Below are positions 22,114 to 32,540 of a stretch of DNA of 64,000 nt, one piece after another (the stretch's first letter is position 1; each line of letters starts with the position of its first letter). Source of the stretch: Cryptomeria japonica (Eukaryota; Streptophyta; Pinopsida; Cupressales; Cupressaceae); NCBI RefSeq assembly GCF_030272615.1, contig NC_081406.1:170321861-170385860 (forward strand), given 5' to 3'. The translations under genes were made by a program, and so were the position numbers. The notes beneath the pieces are model-generated. The model worked only from the letters and a program-made list of their open reading frames with translations, made no database searches and was not told the origin of the DNA.

Positions 22114-22546
22114 TGTTGATGTTTGTAGGTATGGTCGGATTCCTTCCATGGCCTTCATAGCTAATATAATTGTCTAATTGGCCTATCGGCCTTAGACAAT
22201 TATAGGTCCAATTTAAATTCATTGTGTTAAGTATAATTAAGGTTTTAATGCATGCCAATTAGCATCTTGCTTTAATAGTAATCGATTGAGGCCAACTTTG
22301 ATGTCCGTCACCTCTTTGTATGGAGAAGTGTTGCTTAGGAGAGGGCCGACTCTTGGAGAAAGGGCATAAGCGGCGCATTTAAAAGAGATCGAATCTCCAT
22401 TCATATATATATACACTCAATCATATAGCAGATATACATATTGAGAAGAGATGTGCTCGGGGGTGATGATAGAGTTTATCATCTATGGTTGGGAGGGCAA
22501 CACTGTGTCATTGCTCGTGGTTAATCGAGCATACCAAAAATCAACA
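22114..22546 (+). repeat. Left LTR (433 bp)
   Basis: TGTTGATGTTTGTAG to AAAAATCAACA. By hand it differs from the right LTR at about 27 of 433 positions, mostly transitions and without indels. It holds a hairpin at 22168-22201 (arms AATTGTCTAA/TTAGACAATT) and TATATATATA at 22404-22413. Confidence 0.93.
22404..22413 (+). promoter_or_regulatory. LTR TATA-like box
   Basis: TATATATATA, preserved unchanged in the right LTR (about 31937-31946). It lies 134 bp before the LTR end, giving a short R-U5 (inference). Confidence 0.55.
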
Positions 22547-22559
22547 TGGTATGAGAGCC
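22547..22559 (+). other. Primer binding site (tRNA-iMet type)
   Basis: TGGTATGAGAGCC directly abuts the LTR end. It differs from the usual TGGTATCAGAGCC at one base. Confidence 0.85.
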
Positions 22560-22696
22560 ACGTTCCTTCGATAGAGCCTAATTGCTTGAAGGTAGATCCT
22601 GTGTTTTTGAGGGAGTTCAATACACCTCTTAGAGGAGAGGCAAAGGGAAAACCAAAACTAGAGTAGAAAGAAGAATTTTTTGTCAAGCGAGGAATC

Positions 22697-22816
22697 ATGA
22701 CGGAAGCACTCGTACTGCGTGTGTCAATGGAGGGGCACTGAGACTAGGTGACGGCCATTGCAACGCCCATCAACAACTTGGACATGATTGTGTTCGCCTC
22801 GCGTGATCGCACAATT
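22697..22816 (+). pseudogene. Captured host-gene fragment resembling the start of RACK1
   Basis: The first 40 codons from this ATG resemble the N-terminus of plant RACK1, the seven-bladed WD-repeat scaffold on the 40S ribosome. Visible matches are M-x-E-x-LVL at the start, a GH dipeptide opening the first WD blade, the exact run VTAIATPI, then N..DMIV and ASRD. Two stops break it, TGA at codon 15 and TAG at codon 17; the second fits a former Trp codon. The match fades after codon 40; a weak continuation around CRRL and QFV (to about 22900) is possible. It sits 150 bp after the primer site, so it is inside the retroelement and not a host locus. Similarity was judged from memory of the family, without a search. 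Confidence 0.75.
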
Positions 22817-24347
22817 AGCTGTAGAAGACTTTGGGCGAGTACAAGTACACGATCCAGGCCGATGCTAATGTTGCAGTTTGTGCACTTGTGGTTGTGTCGA
22901 TGTGCTTTTGAATTTGGCAGCCCTATGTTGTGTGGTCCGTATTTTGGTTAAGCCATCTATTTTGCAGGCTCATTTTGAGCTATTCGGAGGCTTATTTGAT
23001 CATTGACATCTCCGTCAAAGGACTTGCTTGGTTCCTTCGTTGGCATTTTGATTGGCTTGATCAAAGTTTGGACTTGTATTACTCACTTGTGGAGTACTTT
23101 CCTTTGGCCGGGTGATCATGGTTGGCAAGATCACAATTTATAGATCTCTGTGGATCCAACGAGATATATTTTGTAGAGATGTGTTGGCGCATATCTGGTG
23201 TGATTGATCTGTGTGACCCATCATCCTTGTGACGGCTGATCTGATCGAGAGGGGGGGACTTTTTCCTTCTTGGCATTGATTCTTGGAGTTTCCATTAGAC
23301 CTGTACTTTATAGAGTTTGGTCAATGCGTATTACCAGCCTGTGTTCTCCTCAGTCAGATCAAGTCGATTCATATTAGCTTATTGTTGATAGTTTGCAGTG
23401 ACAAATGTATGTATTGTTGCGGACAACATCATTATTGCTTGTGTCAATTACCTCTTGTTCCACAGTTTAGTACGTGCTTAGTCAGCATATGTCATTGTGT
23501 GGTCTGCTCTAATTATTTTGGCTTGATCGATCTGTTCTTGATGGTGGTTTCATTCATCTGATCTACCCAAGGAATTTTCCTTAGGTCGACATTCTGCCCA
23601 ATACTCATTATATTTTGCGGCTTGCATTTTTGGGTGATTGATTTCTTTCATCATCACCTGTGGTGGTGTTTCTCATTAGGCTATTTTCAATCGATTGGTT
23701 TTGGCTTTGGGCGAAAGTTTGGTTCGAGGTCCTATTCGTCTTCTTTTTAGGCACTGTTGAAGGGGTGGATTTGTGTCACATTTATGTGGTAATCTATCAC
23801 TTTGCTGTGGATGGTATTAAAGGCAGTTCTTCAGATGATGCTTAAGCTATGTACAGAGCAGATATTGTGGACAGATGATGAGTGATGGCGATGGCCAAAG
23901 GCCACCCAACCATTAGATCATCACTAGGTGCTTCGGTGTGATCAATCCAAGTGAATGGAAATTCCATTGCTGGGCAAAATTATAAAAGATAACTACTCTT
24001 TATGTTTGAATAATGTTCATGAATTTTCACTAAGTCATGCTACTTCATGTTACCTAAAATTTCATTACCCATGTAATTTTGGCCAAAGGATGTATTTTTA
24101 TCAAATGATTGCATTTACAGATATGAAAAACAGCAAAACAAAAGGTACATTGCAGTGTTTTAAAAAGTATTTTCATTTGTATTGAACAATGATAGATTAC
24201 AAATTGAGTTCATGCATTTGAAGCATATTTATACATGCACTGAATTCCTTAAAACCTCACACAAGCCGTGAGCTTAGCATTTCTATCTTTCCTACATATC
24301 CAAAACGGAAAAGGATAGAATCAAATAGTGAGTGTAAGGATAACCAG
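22817..24347. other. T-rich interior DNA without recognisable gene
   Basis: The plus strand is rich in T and TTG words, resembling plant intron sequence. Short frames (for example 23283-23561) show no family motif. It could be intron captured with the RACK1-like fragment or plain retroelement leader; I cannot tell which. Confidence 0.4.
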
Positions 24348-24441
24348 TCATTGCCTTGGGTTGCTTTGACTGGTTATTGGCTGTCCCGTTGTCCTTATGA
24401 CTGTCTTCTCGGTCTTCAAATCCTGAACAAACCCTGCTTTC
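24348..24441 (-). pseudogene. Possible terminal exon of an antisense captured gene
   Basis: Read on the minus strand, a pyrimidine-rich stretch ends CTCTTTTGTGCAG and is followed by 30 codons to a TGA at 24350-24348. The peptide contains GFVQDLKTEKTVIRTTGQPI and ends NPRQ. The plus-strand complement upstream (24450-25800) is T-rich in the minus-strand sense, as expected for an intron. After the stop comes AT-rich, 3'-UTR-like sequence. I do not recognise the protein. A chance splice-like motif is quite possible. Confidence 0.3.
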
Positions 24442-24624
24442 CTGCACAAAAGAGAAGAGGTGTCAGATCCAACAGATCTAAGCAATGAAAGATTATCCTA
24501 CAATGTACCATTTATCATATCCTATCCTATTTCTGCTTCGAAAGGGCAGGAAAGATAAAGACACAAATCACTGCTTCAGGAGAAAGAAATTTTTATGTTA
24601 ATATGTTTGTTTCATGTGCAGATA

Positions 24625-24705
24625 ATTAGTTACTCTAATTGGCATGTGCCCCTGACCGAGGCTCCCTTCGGGTATGAGCCTGACATACCCTTTAGAGTAA
24701 CTAAT
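24625..24705. repeat. 81-bp inverted repeat (hairpin)
   Basis: Perfect 14-base arms ATTAGTTACTCTAA / TTAGAGTAACTAAT. The next inner bases also partly pair (GGCATGT against ACATACC). The GC-rich loop includes CTGACCGAGGCTCCCTTCGG. It may be a small foldback element or a retained structure; no target duplication is evident. Confidence 0.6.
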
Positions 24706-25564
24706 CTCAGAATATCAAAATGGAATGATGAAGAAACCAACTGAAGTATCAAAGGGACATATTTGCTTTAAATATGAAACCTTTTACTTTACTATTCATG
24801 ATATGTATAAAAAGAAAGCATTAATGGATAAACTATTTTAAGGGACATATTATTCTAATGTGAAACCTTACAGTATTGAAAAGTCAATGCTTCATAGTGA
24901 AGATAAATGATTCGATGCAACAAGTTGGTATAGAAACAGAGCATCTGAAATATTCTATGAATAGGAACAAACAGCAAACTTCAATGAAAGCAGAATCAAC
25001 TGGTAGTGAAATGAGTGTCACGAGCCCGTGCTCGAACTTCATTTCTACATAAGATCAAAATGCAGAGTCAAGAATCAAACGCATGTTCAACAGAAGTCTT
25101 GTCCACCAAAAAATTGCGGCTAGTTGTTTCTTTTGTCAATATCATTAAAACAAAACTATATCGAAAGGAAACATTAGTTTTGGGAAAATTTTGAAGCTGC
25201 CAACATAAAATCTAACACAGATTTGAAATGTCAAGGAATATTTGCAGATGTATCGCAGTAAAAACCCTCTTCGTACTTCAAACAATGCAATGATAACTGA
25301 TCAAATGAAGTCTCAGTTTCTTGTTGAATGAACATGGAAAGTATCAAACATCAAAAGCGGACTTTATGAAGATTTTTAAATATTTCCAGCAATGGCATAT
25401 TAACAGCAAATAAAGCAAAAAGAAGCCGTTTCACTCAAGAGAGTAAGTGTTTATTAAAATTTCACAAAGGCTTCATACCTGTAGAAAAACGGGACTTGTA
25501 TTTAAGAGAAGATTCAGAAAAACTTCAGCATGCCTTTAGGAAAAAGTCTAACTCTTAATACACA

Positions 25565-25789
25565 GTGGCGACCTGGATTGTTCGAAGATTGCAATCAAAT
25601 GTATCCAGGGCTGCAGCGCCAGTAGCAAACACATATTCTTCATTCAAAAATCTTCATAATGGCGGCTACAGAAAAACTTCATCAAAAGACTTCACAAATC
25701 GACAGAAAATCCAAACAGCAATGGTGGCATCTTGGGGTCTCAAACCCTCGAAAAACTTCTCCATTTGTTTTCTTCATTTTGCAAAATGA
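25565..25789 (+). pseudogene. 74-codon frame with organelle-targeting-like start
   Basis: Opens at GTG with GCGACCTGG; an ATG would be needed for normal initiation. The first 50 residues are rich in Arg, Ser and Ala and poor in acids (VRRLQSNVSRAAAPVAN), as in mitochondrial presequences. No later domain is recognisable. The minus strand here could instead be the 5' exon of the antisense fragment at 24348. Function unknown, low confidence. Confidence 0.2.
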
Positions 25790-25829
25790 AAGGCTAAGTC
25801 AATGCGGAAGAGTAAGCTTTTAGGGTTAT

Positions 25830-27331
25830 GGCAAAGCCCTTTGTAATATTATTTCTTTTTCTCTTCAAGTCCGTTGGGCTTTGTGGACAAAAAACAATAA
25901 TAAAATATATTTGGTGATATCAATGTTTAAATGTTTCATTAAGCATTGATATTATTAAGTATGTTTTATTTTTTATTTTCTTTCTTTGTCTAAGCTTGTA
26001 TCATTTTGTAAAATAGTATTTAATTACAATATCATTATAAATTGTAATTAAGTATTATTATTATTGAAAGTGAAAAAGGTGTATCCATGTGCTAAAAGGA
26101 GACTAAGTCTTTTGACTTAATTTTTGAAGAATGAGTTAATTTTGGAGAGATAAGGCTACCATTGAAGAAGCCCTTTCGGTTTGGAGACATAAAGAGAGCA
26201 TATAGGAGTATTCATGACTACTTGGGAAATGTTCAAAAGGAGTTGAGGTTATTTTGGAGATAAGAACATTTTAATAGGAACATGACTACTTGGGAAATGT
26301 TCAAAAGGAGTTGAGGTAATTTTGGAGATAAGAACATTTTAATAGGAACATGAGGTTATTTGAAATCAAATGGAGTGAATTTAGGGAGGTTGGAGCACTT
26401 TTAGGCAAAGGGTCGAGCTTGGACTCTTTCACCATTTTTAGGGAGCTTTTATTACTTGGTTGAGCTTTTTGAGGCCGTTTCTAGTGATCTGTTGGGTTGG
26501 TTATTGATTGAAGAAGACTTTTCCATGTTTGTAACGCTTTTTGGTGGTTTCTAGACTCCTCTTTTTGAGGCCCTTTTCTTGTATCCGATCCAATCAGTTG
26601 GGCAGGTTTTGTACTTAGTGTCTTGGGACACTTTATTAAAAGGAGTTCGGATTTATGCAAGAGGAGTGTTTTTGAGACAGCTTCTTGTCCTTAGCATTTC
26701 TTTTTGCATGTATTCTGTAACTCAGATTTAGAGATATTTTATATGTGACAGCATCTTTTTGGAGCAGTATTCTATGGAATCAAGCCTTGTTTTCTTTCCA
26801 TTTTTTGTGTACAAGCATGATTGATGAAGTTAAATTTGTGAGTTATATTGCTCCTTGTTTACTTGTCTCAGATAGTACCTTGATATAGGAACGTGTGCAT
26901 GTTTGCAGGTCATAGTATGTGTTTAAGAGTTCAAAACTTTTGAGTGAAGAATTACTCTTCCTCATTGGTTCATCTCAGGACCTTATTATGAAACACTTAT
27001 GCAAACTTATAACAGGAAAGAAGTGTTTATCAATTAAAGTAGAATATTGTAGACTGAGATCGGTTTTTATCATTTATCTCTCACATTTTGGTGTATCACC
27101 AGGTCTAGTTTAGTTTAGTTCAGTTTTAAGTTCCATTTCTGCAATTCTTATCCTTTACCCTGCAAAGTTAGTTCAATATTAGAGAGTATCAGGTGATTAT
27201 CCAATAGGAACCGGCCTAGGAACCGGAGGTTTCATTTCAGGTTATGCATTGCCCACATGTAGAAGTGAATCCCATGTTAGGCCAGATTGCTAAACTTATA
27301 GTTTAGTAGGGTGCAAATTTGTGCCTTAACA
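25830..27331 (+). repeat. Probable 5' LTR of the embedded Tat-lineage element
   Basis: The right edge is firm: it ends CCTTAACA at 27331, four bases before a Gypsy-type primer site. The left edge is uncertain because no second LTR copy is present; TGATATCAATG at about 25914 is one candidate start. The interior is AT-rich and carries a 68-bp tandem duplication (26213-26348). Confidence 0.5.
26213..26348 (+). repeat. 68-bp tandem duplication
   Basis: Two adjacent 68-bp copies starting CATGACTACTTGGGAAATG (26213-26280 and 26281-26348), differing at one base (GGTTATT against GGTAATT). Confidence 0.9.
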
Positions 27332-27335
27332 GTTT

Positions 27336-27354
27336 TGGCACGCCCGATGGGACC
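27336..27354 (+). other. Second primer binding site (Gypsy type)
   Basis: TGGCACGCCCGATGGGACC. This form of primer site is common in plant Gypsy elements of the Tat group. It lies 4.8 kb downstream of the first primer site in the same element, so two retroelement leaders are joined here. Confidence 0.75.
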
Positions 27355-27493
27355 TTAAAAGAAGTCCATTTGCATATTTTATGCTGATTTTGATATGCTG
27401 TCAGCATAATATAGACCTGTAAGAGGTTATTTTCAAGTGTATCTGGCGACTCCCTGGTAAAAAGATCAAGTGTGAGCATAACTATTTTGCCTT

Positions 27494-29647
27494 ATGAGAA
27501 GAATTGAAACTAGAAGTTCCACAAAGTTTGAATATTTGCAGCTTTCTTCACCAAAAAGACAAGGAAGATCAGCCAAAAGAACTGCATATACAAAAAGAGG
27601 TAAGTCATCACCTCCTACAAGAGTTTATCAAAGAAAAGGTAAAGCTGCAAACAGGAATCAAAGAGATAGGCATTCAGCCTCACCCACTTGCAGAGTTGCT
27701 GCTCCTCTTCCTTTTAATTTTTCATTTTTTATAGGAGGAAGCTCTGCTGCAGCAAGTATATCAGTTCAGCTTGGTGCTATGGCCTTACCAAGAGCCTTTG
27801 CTTTCGTTCCTTTCAATCAAGGAAGCCCATTAAATTTCGCCCAGCATCATGACGTGCCTTTGGCGGCACTAAAAGGCTTACCAGATTTCACTGGAGAAGG
27901 CCAAACACTGGCAATAGACCACATTCGTGATGTGGCAAGTTTATGTAATGTGCACCATGTTATAGAAGAAGATGTTGCTGTAAAACTGTTAGCAGCATCC
28001 TTGAAGGGAAAAGCTTTAGAATGGTTTAGGACTCTGAATGTGGGGTCAGTTAACTCATGGGATGTGCTAGGGGATCTGTTAACCAAGTATTTCGAAGACA
28101 AGTCTGATCACTTGTCCCTGGCGGAGCAGCTCACAACTATCAAGCGTGCTCCTCAGGAGCAAATGACAGATTTCAACTCTCGTTTCCGAAAGACATGGAA
28201 ACGAATACCAGCAGCGGTAAGACCAAGTGCAGAACATGCATTTTTGTATTTTTTGAAAAGTTTGAATAGTGATATCTCAGTAATGATTCAATCAATGGGT
28301 GGTACTTCGCTGCCCCAAGCTTTTGACATTGCTGTTAGAGCAGAGAATAGCCTTATACAGGCTGGCATGATAGCACCTAGGCCTCCAATGCCTTATTTTC
28401 CGGCCATTCAACCTAACATGCCAATTAATATACCACCTCTTGCCTCTTTGCCTGTTATACCAGCGATGCCTATTGTTGTTCCTCAAGAGACAACGATAGC
28501 AGGCACGTCAAATGAAATACATGAGATAAGGAGCAACCAGCAGAAGATAGAAAATATTTTGCAGACTTTGGGAAATGAGTTGACAAGTATTAAGAAGCAT
28601 TACCAAGCTCCAAGGCCAACTTTTCAGCAACCAAATCAAGGTTATAGTCAGCAGACTCAAAGTCAAGGCTACAATCAGCAATACCAGCAGAATAGACAGC
28701 CGTATCAAAATAATTACCAAGGTGCGAGGCAAAATATTAATCAGAGGTCTTATCAGCCTTATAATCCAGCACCTTTGAATGCCGCAAATGTAGTTAGAGG
28801 CATTGTACTTGCTCAAAACAATTTAATATCAGAGGTAGATTGGTGTTATCCCTGCAACCAAGCTCATAATCAGTCTACATGCTCTAATGGTGTGATAAAT
28901 CAAGCTCTCATGGTACAAAATGCTGCAAGCTCACAACCGGATATACCTCCTGCTGCGCCTGACCAACAGCAGGATATGCATACTATGGAAACCGGTTTTC
29001 TTAACTGGCAAGGTGAAGAATTCAATGGCATGAATGGCGACTCACCGATTGCAGCCAATACTCGAGCTAAGAAAATAGCTCTTGATATGGGCCAAACATC
29101 AGAGAGAGGTAAAGGACCTGCAACCGTAGAATCGTCATCCACATCCACACAAATACCAAGCATTATGAAGAAAGTACCTGTCGCGGCAACTAAGAAGCAG
29201 TTTCAAAAGGATGCAGATACGCCTGTTGTCAAGACACAACAAAAAGTACATTCAGCTGTACCTTACAGCATTGTGGACATCATGAAAAAGATGAATGTTA
29301 CCATGAGCATGTGGGATTCTTTGACTATTCCTGGACAAGTTAATAGTTTGAAGAAGGCGTTGAACGAAGAAATTCTTTCTAAGGTGACATTTGCTGATGC
29401 TGGTAAGGAGGCTGCGTTGACTAATGCTGCTGTCCAGAACGATGAAAAGGGGAACAACAATAAAGAAGCAACTTCAATCCAAGGTAAGAGAGTGAAACCA
29501 CCTCCGTTTTACGTTTGTCTTATTATTGGTGATAATTTGGTACATAACTGCATGGTGGATAGCGGAGCTACATGCTCTGTTATGCCTAAGAAGATAGCTG
29601 ACCAACTTGGTCTGAAATATGATTTATTAGAGAAAGGTGTAGTATAG
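27494..29647 (+). pseudogene. gag-pro: Tat-lineage Gypsy Gag-protease
   Basis: 717-codon frame. The N-terminal 120 residues are basic and low in similarity. The Gypsy Gag core runs from about residue 125 to 290 (LPDFTGEGQ, VKLLAASLKGKALEWF, FNSRFRKTWKRIP). A proline- and glutamine-rich linker follows. A zinc-knuckle variant CYPCNQAHNQSTC (CX2CX3HX4C instead of X4 before His) is at about residue 451. The retropepsin active site MVDSGATCSVMP has its catalytic Asp near residue 689. The frame ends with TAG at 29645-29647 inside the protease, at a site where a CAG to TAG change would explain it. A one-base insertion near 29667 then moves the rest into the next frame. The first 70 codons may not be coding. 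Confidence 0.88.
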
Positions 29648-29648
29648 C

Positions 29649-31106
29649 TTGATGGTTCGACCGTTAAGGACTGTAGGTTTTATCAAAGATGCTAGTTTAA
29701 CCTTACATGCTTGTCCTAATTTCTCTATATCTCAAGATATTTATGTCATAGATCTGCCCCCATATTTTGCCCTGTGTTTATCAAGAGAGTTTACTGCCAA
29801 AATAGGAGGATATTTATCATCTGATTGGTTACACATGCTTTTCCGAACTAGATATGGAACCAAAGTTACTATCCAATCCGAATTGTTGTCTAAGAACCAT
29901 ATAGAGCCCTATACACATAACATCATTAATGCTAATTGTATGGTTTTTGAGCATGATGAGTATGCAGCTGTTCATGAGCTTGTAACTCAGGTCAGTGAAA
30001 CACCGGATGTCCTGTTAGATGAATGGGCAGCAAAGAATTTTTTGGAGGATGAAACTAGTCTCCTTGTGGATGTTGGTTTGGGAAACTATATGTTTCAAGA
30101 AGCTGGTTTAATTATGCCTAATCTGGTTAAAGGACAAGAAGCTGATATTGAATCTCGGAATGATGTTTGGGAGATGTTCTTTGACGGGTCACGAAGCAGG
30201 AATGGTTCAAGAGGTGGGGTTATGCTTGTTTCACCTAAGGGTGAGAAATATTATGCAGCTTTCAAGTTTGGTTTCGCCTGTACCAATAATACAATAGATT
30301 ACGAGGGGCTGATTCAGGGTTTAGAGTGGGCGAGAAAGCGTGGAATAAAAAGCCTGAAGGTGCATGGTGACAGTGAGCTAATTGTTTATCAAGTTAGAGG
30401 TTTAAATGCAGTAAAAAATGATACTTTGAAAGCATACAAGCTCAGGGTTTGGGATTCCATTGGAGATTTTGATGCATTTAACATTGTAGCTGTTCCAAGA
30501 AGCAGAAATCAGCATGCTGATCGGTTAGCTGCAGTTGGAGCCCAATATGATATACCAAACAGTATAAAAAAGGTATGTGATCAGCAACATATCAAGATTA
30601 TTATCCGGCCCTCAATTCCGGATAATAATGTTAATTGGCAAGTGTTTGAATCAGATGAACAAATTTTACAATTCCTATTGGAGGAAGATGTGTTTGCTGC
30701 CTCAAATCAGAACAGAATTCAGCAACAATATCGAGATCAAGTCATTCAACTGAAGTCAAATAAATTGCCCAAGGGTCTTGTTACCTTGGAGTCAATTTTT
30801 AATTCGGATGATCAAGCTAAAAAGAATAAGACCAGTTTGCTGGCCCCGCAAGAACATTATGAAGAGTTGGAGGTTGCACCCGGGAAAAGCTTAAAGGTAG
30901 GAAAAGTGAATACCCCTGCTGAAAATGAGTCATATGTTCGGTTTTTTCAAGAGTTTGCAGACATTTTTGGATGGGAATATGGTGATTTGAAAGGTTTCAA
31001 TCATGAGTTAGCACAGCATACCATCGTGTTAGAACCAAATGCTAAGCCAGTGAGACAAAGGCAACGTCCTATCAACCCAAAGATTTCAGCTTCAGAGGGA
31101 GCTTAA
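29649..31106 (+). pseudogene. pol: Protease end, archaeal-type RNase H and start of reverse transcriptase (Tat lineage)
   Basis: Continues the Gag-protease frame after the stop and frameshift. It starts with the post-protease region typical of Tat elements (YVIDLPPYFALCLSREF). Then follows an RNase H of the archaeal type at about 30165-30540, with all four acidic positions: FFDGS, DYEGLI, HGDSEL and QHADRLA. A linker leads to the beginning of reverse transcriptase (FADIFGWEYGDLKGFNHE, KPVRQRQRPINPK). It stops before the reverse transcriptase catalytic core. The last bases, TTTCAGCTTCAGAGGGAGC, are repeated in tandem (about 31083-31127), marking the deletion point. Tat elements are known for carrying a second RNase H; here it precedes reverse transcriptase. 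Confidence 0.85.
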
Positions 31107-31153
31107 CATTTCAGCTTCAGAGGGAGCCACGCCATCATGAAGATTTGTTTAAT

Positions 31154-31380
31154 GCATTCTTCTCTGTGAGAGAAGTTTGAGGTGCAAGCCCTTGTTGAAT
31201 GCATTCTTCTCTGTGAGAGAAGTTTGAGGTGCAAGCCCTTGTTATGCATTCTTCTCTGTGAGAGAAGTTTGAGGTTTCAGCCCTTGTTGTGCATTCTTCT
31301 CTGTGAGAGAAGTTTGAGGTATCAGCCCTTGTTGTGCATTCTTCTCTGTGAGAGAAGTTTGAGGTTCCAACCCTTGTTCC
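31154..31380 (+). repeat. Five 45-47 bp tandem repeats, each with a hairpin
   Basis: Units begin GCATTCTTCTCTGTGAGAGA at 31154, 31201, 31246, 31291 and 31336. Each contains the perfect short hairpin CTTCTCT-GTG-AGAGAAG. Unit ends vary (GTGCAAGCCC, GTTTCAGCCC, GTTCCAACCC). Confidence 0.95.
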
Positions 31381-31646
31381 ACCCTCTGCGAGTAGGTATG
31401 GTGGATGTCATGTGAGAGACTCCATGACTTGGCATTTGTGCTTATTCACTTTTTGGGAGTAGCCATGGTGAATGTCATATTGAGTTGACAACATCATGTT
31501 GAGTGACTCCGTGATGAAGCACTTTTGTTTACTTGGCTTTCATACATGGGAGTAGCCATGATGGACCCACCCTCTAGGAGTAGCCATGGTGGATGTCACT
31601 ATGTGACTCAGATATTGAGAAGGATTCCCCCCTAGCTAAGAGGGAG
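31381..31646 (+). other. 3' untranslated region and polypurine tract
   Basis: No coding. Repeated GGGAGTAGCCATGGTGGA-like words occur near 31455, 31550 and 31580. The purine tract AAGAGGGAG (31638-31646) abuts the right LTR. Confidence 0.75.
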
Positions 31647-32079
31647 TGTTGATGTTTGTAGCTATGGTCGGTTTCCTTCCATGGCCGACATAGCTAATAT
31701 AATTGTCTAATTGGCCTATCGGCCTTAGACAATTATAGGTCCGATTTATATTCATTGTGTTAAGCATAATTAAGGTTTTAATGCATGTCAATTAGCATCT
31801 TGCTTTAATAGTAATTGATTGAGGCTGACTTGGATGTCCGCCACCTCTTTGTATTGAGACGTGTTGTTTAGGAGAGGGCAGACTCTTGGAGAAAAGGCAT
31901 AAGTGGTGCATTTAAAGGAGATCGAATCTCCATTCATATATATATACACTCAAACATATAGCAGATATACATATTGAGAAGAGATGTGCTCGGGGGTGAC
32001 GATAGAGTTTATCGTCTATGGTTGGGAGGGCAATGCTGTGTCATTGCTTGTGGTTAATCGAGCATACCAAAAATCAACA
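31647..32079 (+). repeat. Right LTR (433 bp)
   Basis: Same ends and length as the left LTR. The hairpin (31701-31734) and TATA-like run are unchanged. Confidence 0.93.
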
Positions 32080-32084
32080 CTATT
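32080..32084 (+). other. Target site duplication, right copy (mutated)
   Basis: CTATT where CTTTA is expected. The following TTTTATTTTGAGATGG continues block G, so the position is right and the duplicate has changed by a small indel or substitution. Confidence 0.55.
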
Positions 32085-32540
32085 TTTTATTTTGAGATGG
32101 AGTGAATGGGACACCTTTGTCTTGACATGGAAGAGTATCATTGGATGAAGTAGATGTTAAAATTTTCTCTTGACTTGGAAGGTGACCTATGCTAACACGC
32201 TTTTGGTTAGGGGATTTGCATATTTGGACTTGTACAAAATTTAATGCATTGAGGTCATTTCTTTCGTGAAAGGGTAGTACTTGCAAGGCGTTAGAGGATG
32301 ACATACCCACATAGAGTTAGATGATGTGGGGTTGTTGTATGATGGATCTGGTCTCATGATTTGCGGCGGTTGCAATCTTGTGGAAGATTGATTCACAGAA
32401 GCTCAAAGAATTTCATGATCACTTCTCTATTTTCTTGGAAGAAGTCTTGTAGTTTCTAATCAAGGGGTTCCAGTTTACTTGGTATGGATAGTGTGGCTGG
32501 GGATGAATGCTCGATAGACTCCTTTGGTTAGGTGGATGGA
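32080..32540 (+). repeat. Block G, right part
   Basis: Continuation of 20584-22113 after the insertion. Minus-strand frames are not conserved. No gene is seen. Confidence 0.7.

Larger units (their letters stand above)
22114..32079 (+). mobile_element. Chimeric LTR retrotransposon with 433-bp LTRs
   Basis: Bounded by two 433-bp LTRs, with a tRNA-iMet-type primer site after the left one and a purine tract before the right one. The flanks fit insertion into block G. The interior is a patchwork: a RACK1-like fragment (22697), AT-rich DNA with a possible antisense gene piece (24348-25830), part of a Tat-lineage Gypsy element with a second primer site (27336) and Gag-protease-RNase H coding (27494-31106), then tandem repeats. 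There is no complete reverse transcriptase or integrase, so it is non-autonomous in this form. Confidence 0.88.

Noticed and set aside
26919-27113. 64-codon plus-strand frame upstream of the Tat primer site
   Set aside because: It is inside the probable LTR, has no motif, and fits chance in AT-rich DNA.
31182-31415. 77-codon repeated-peptide frame over the 45-bp repeats
   Set aside because: 45 bp is a multiple of three, so any open frame repeats itself. No start context, no domain, and it lies in the 3' untranslated part of the element.
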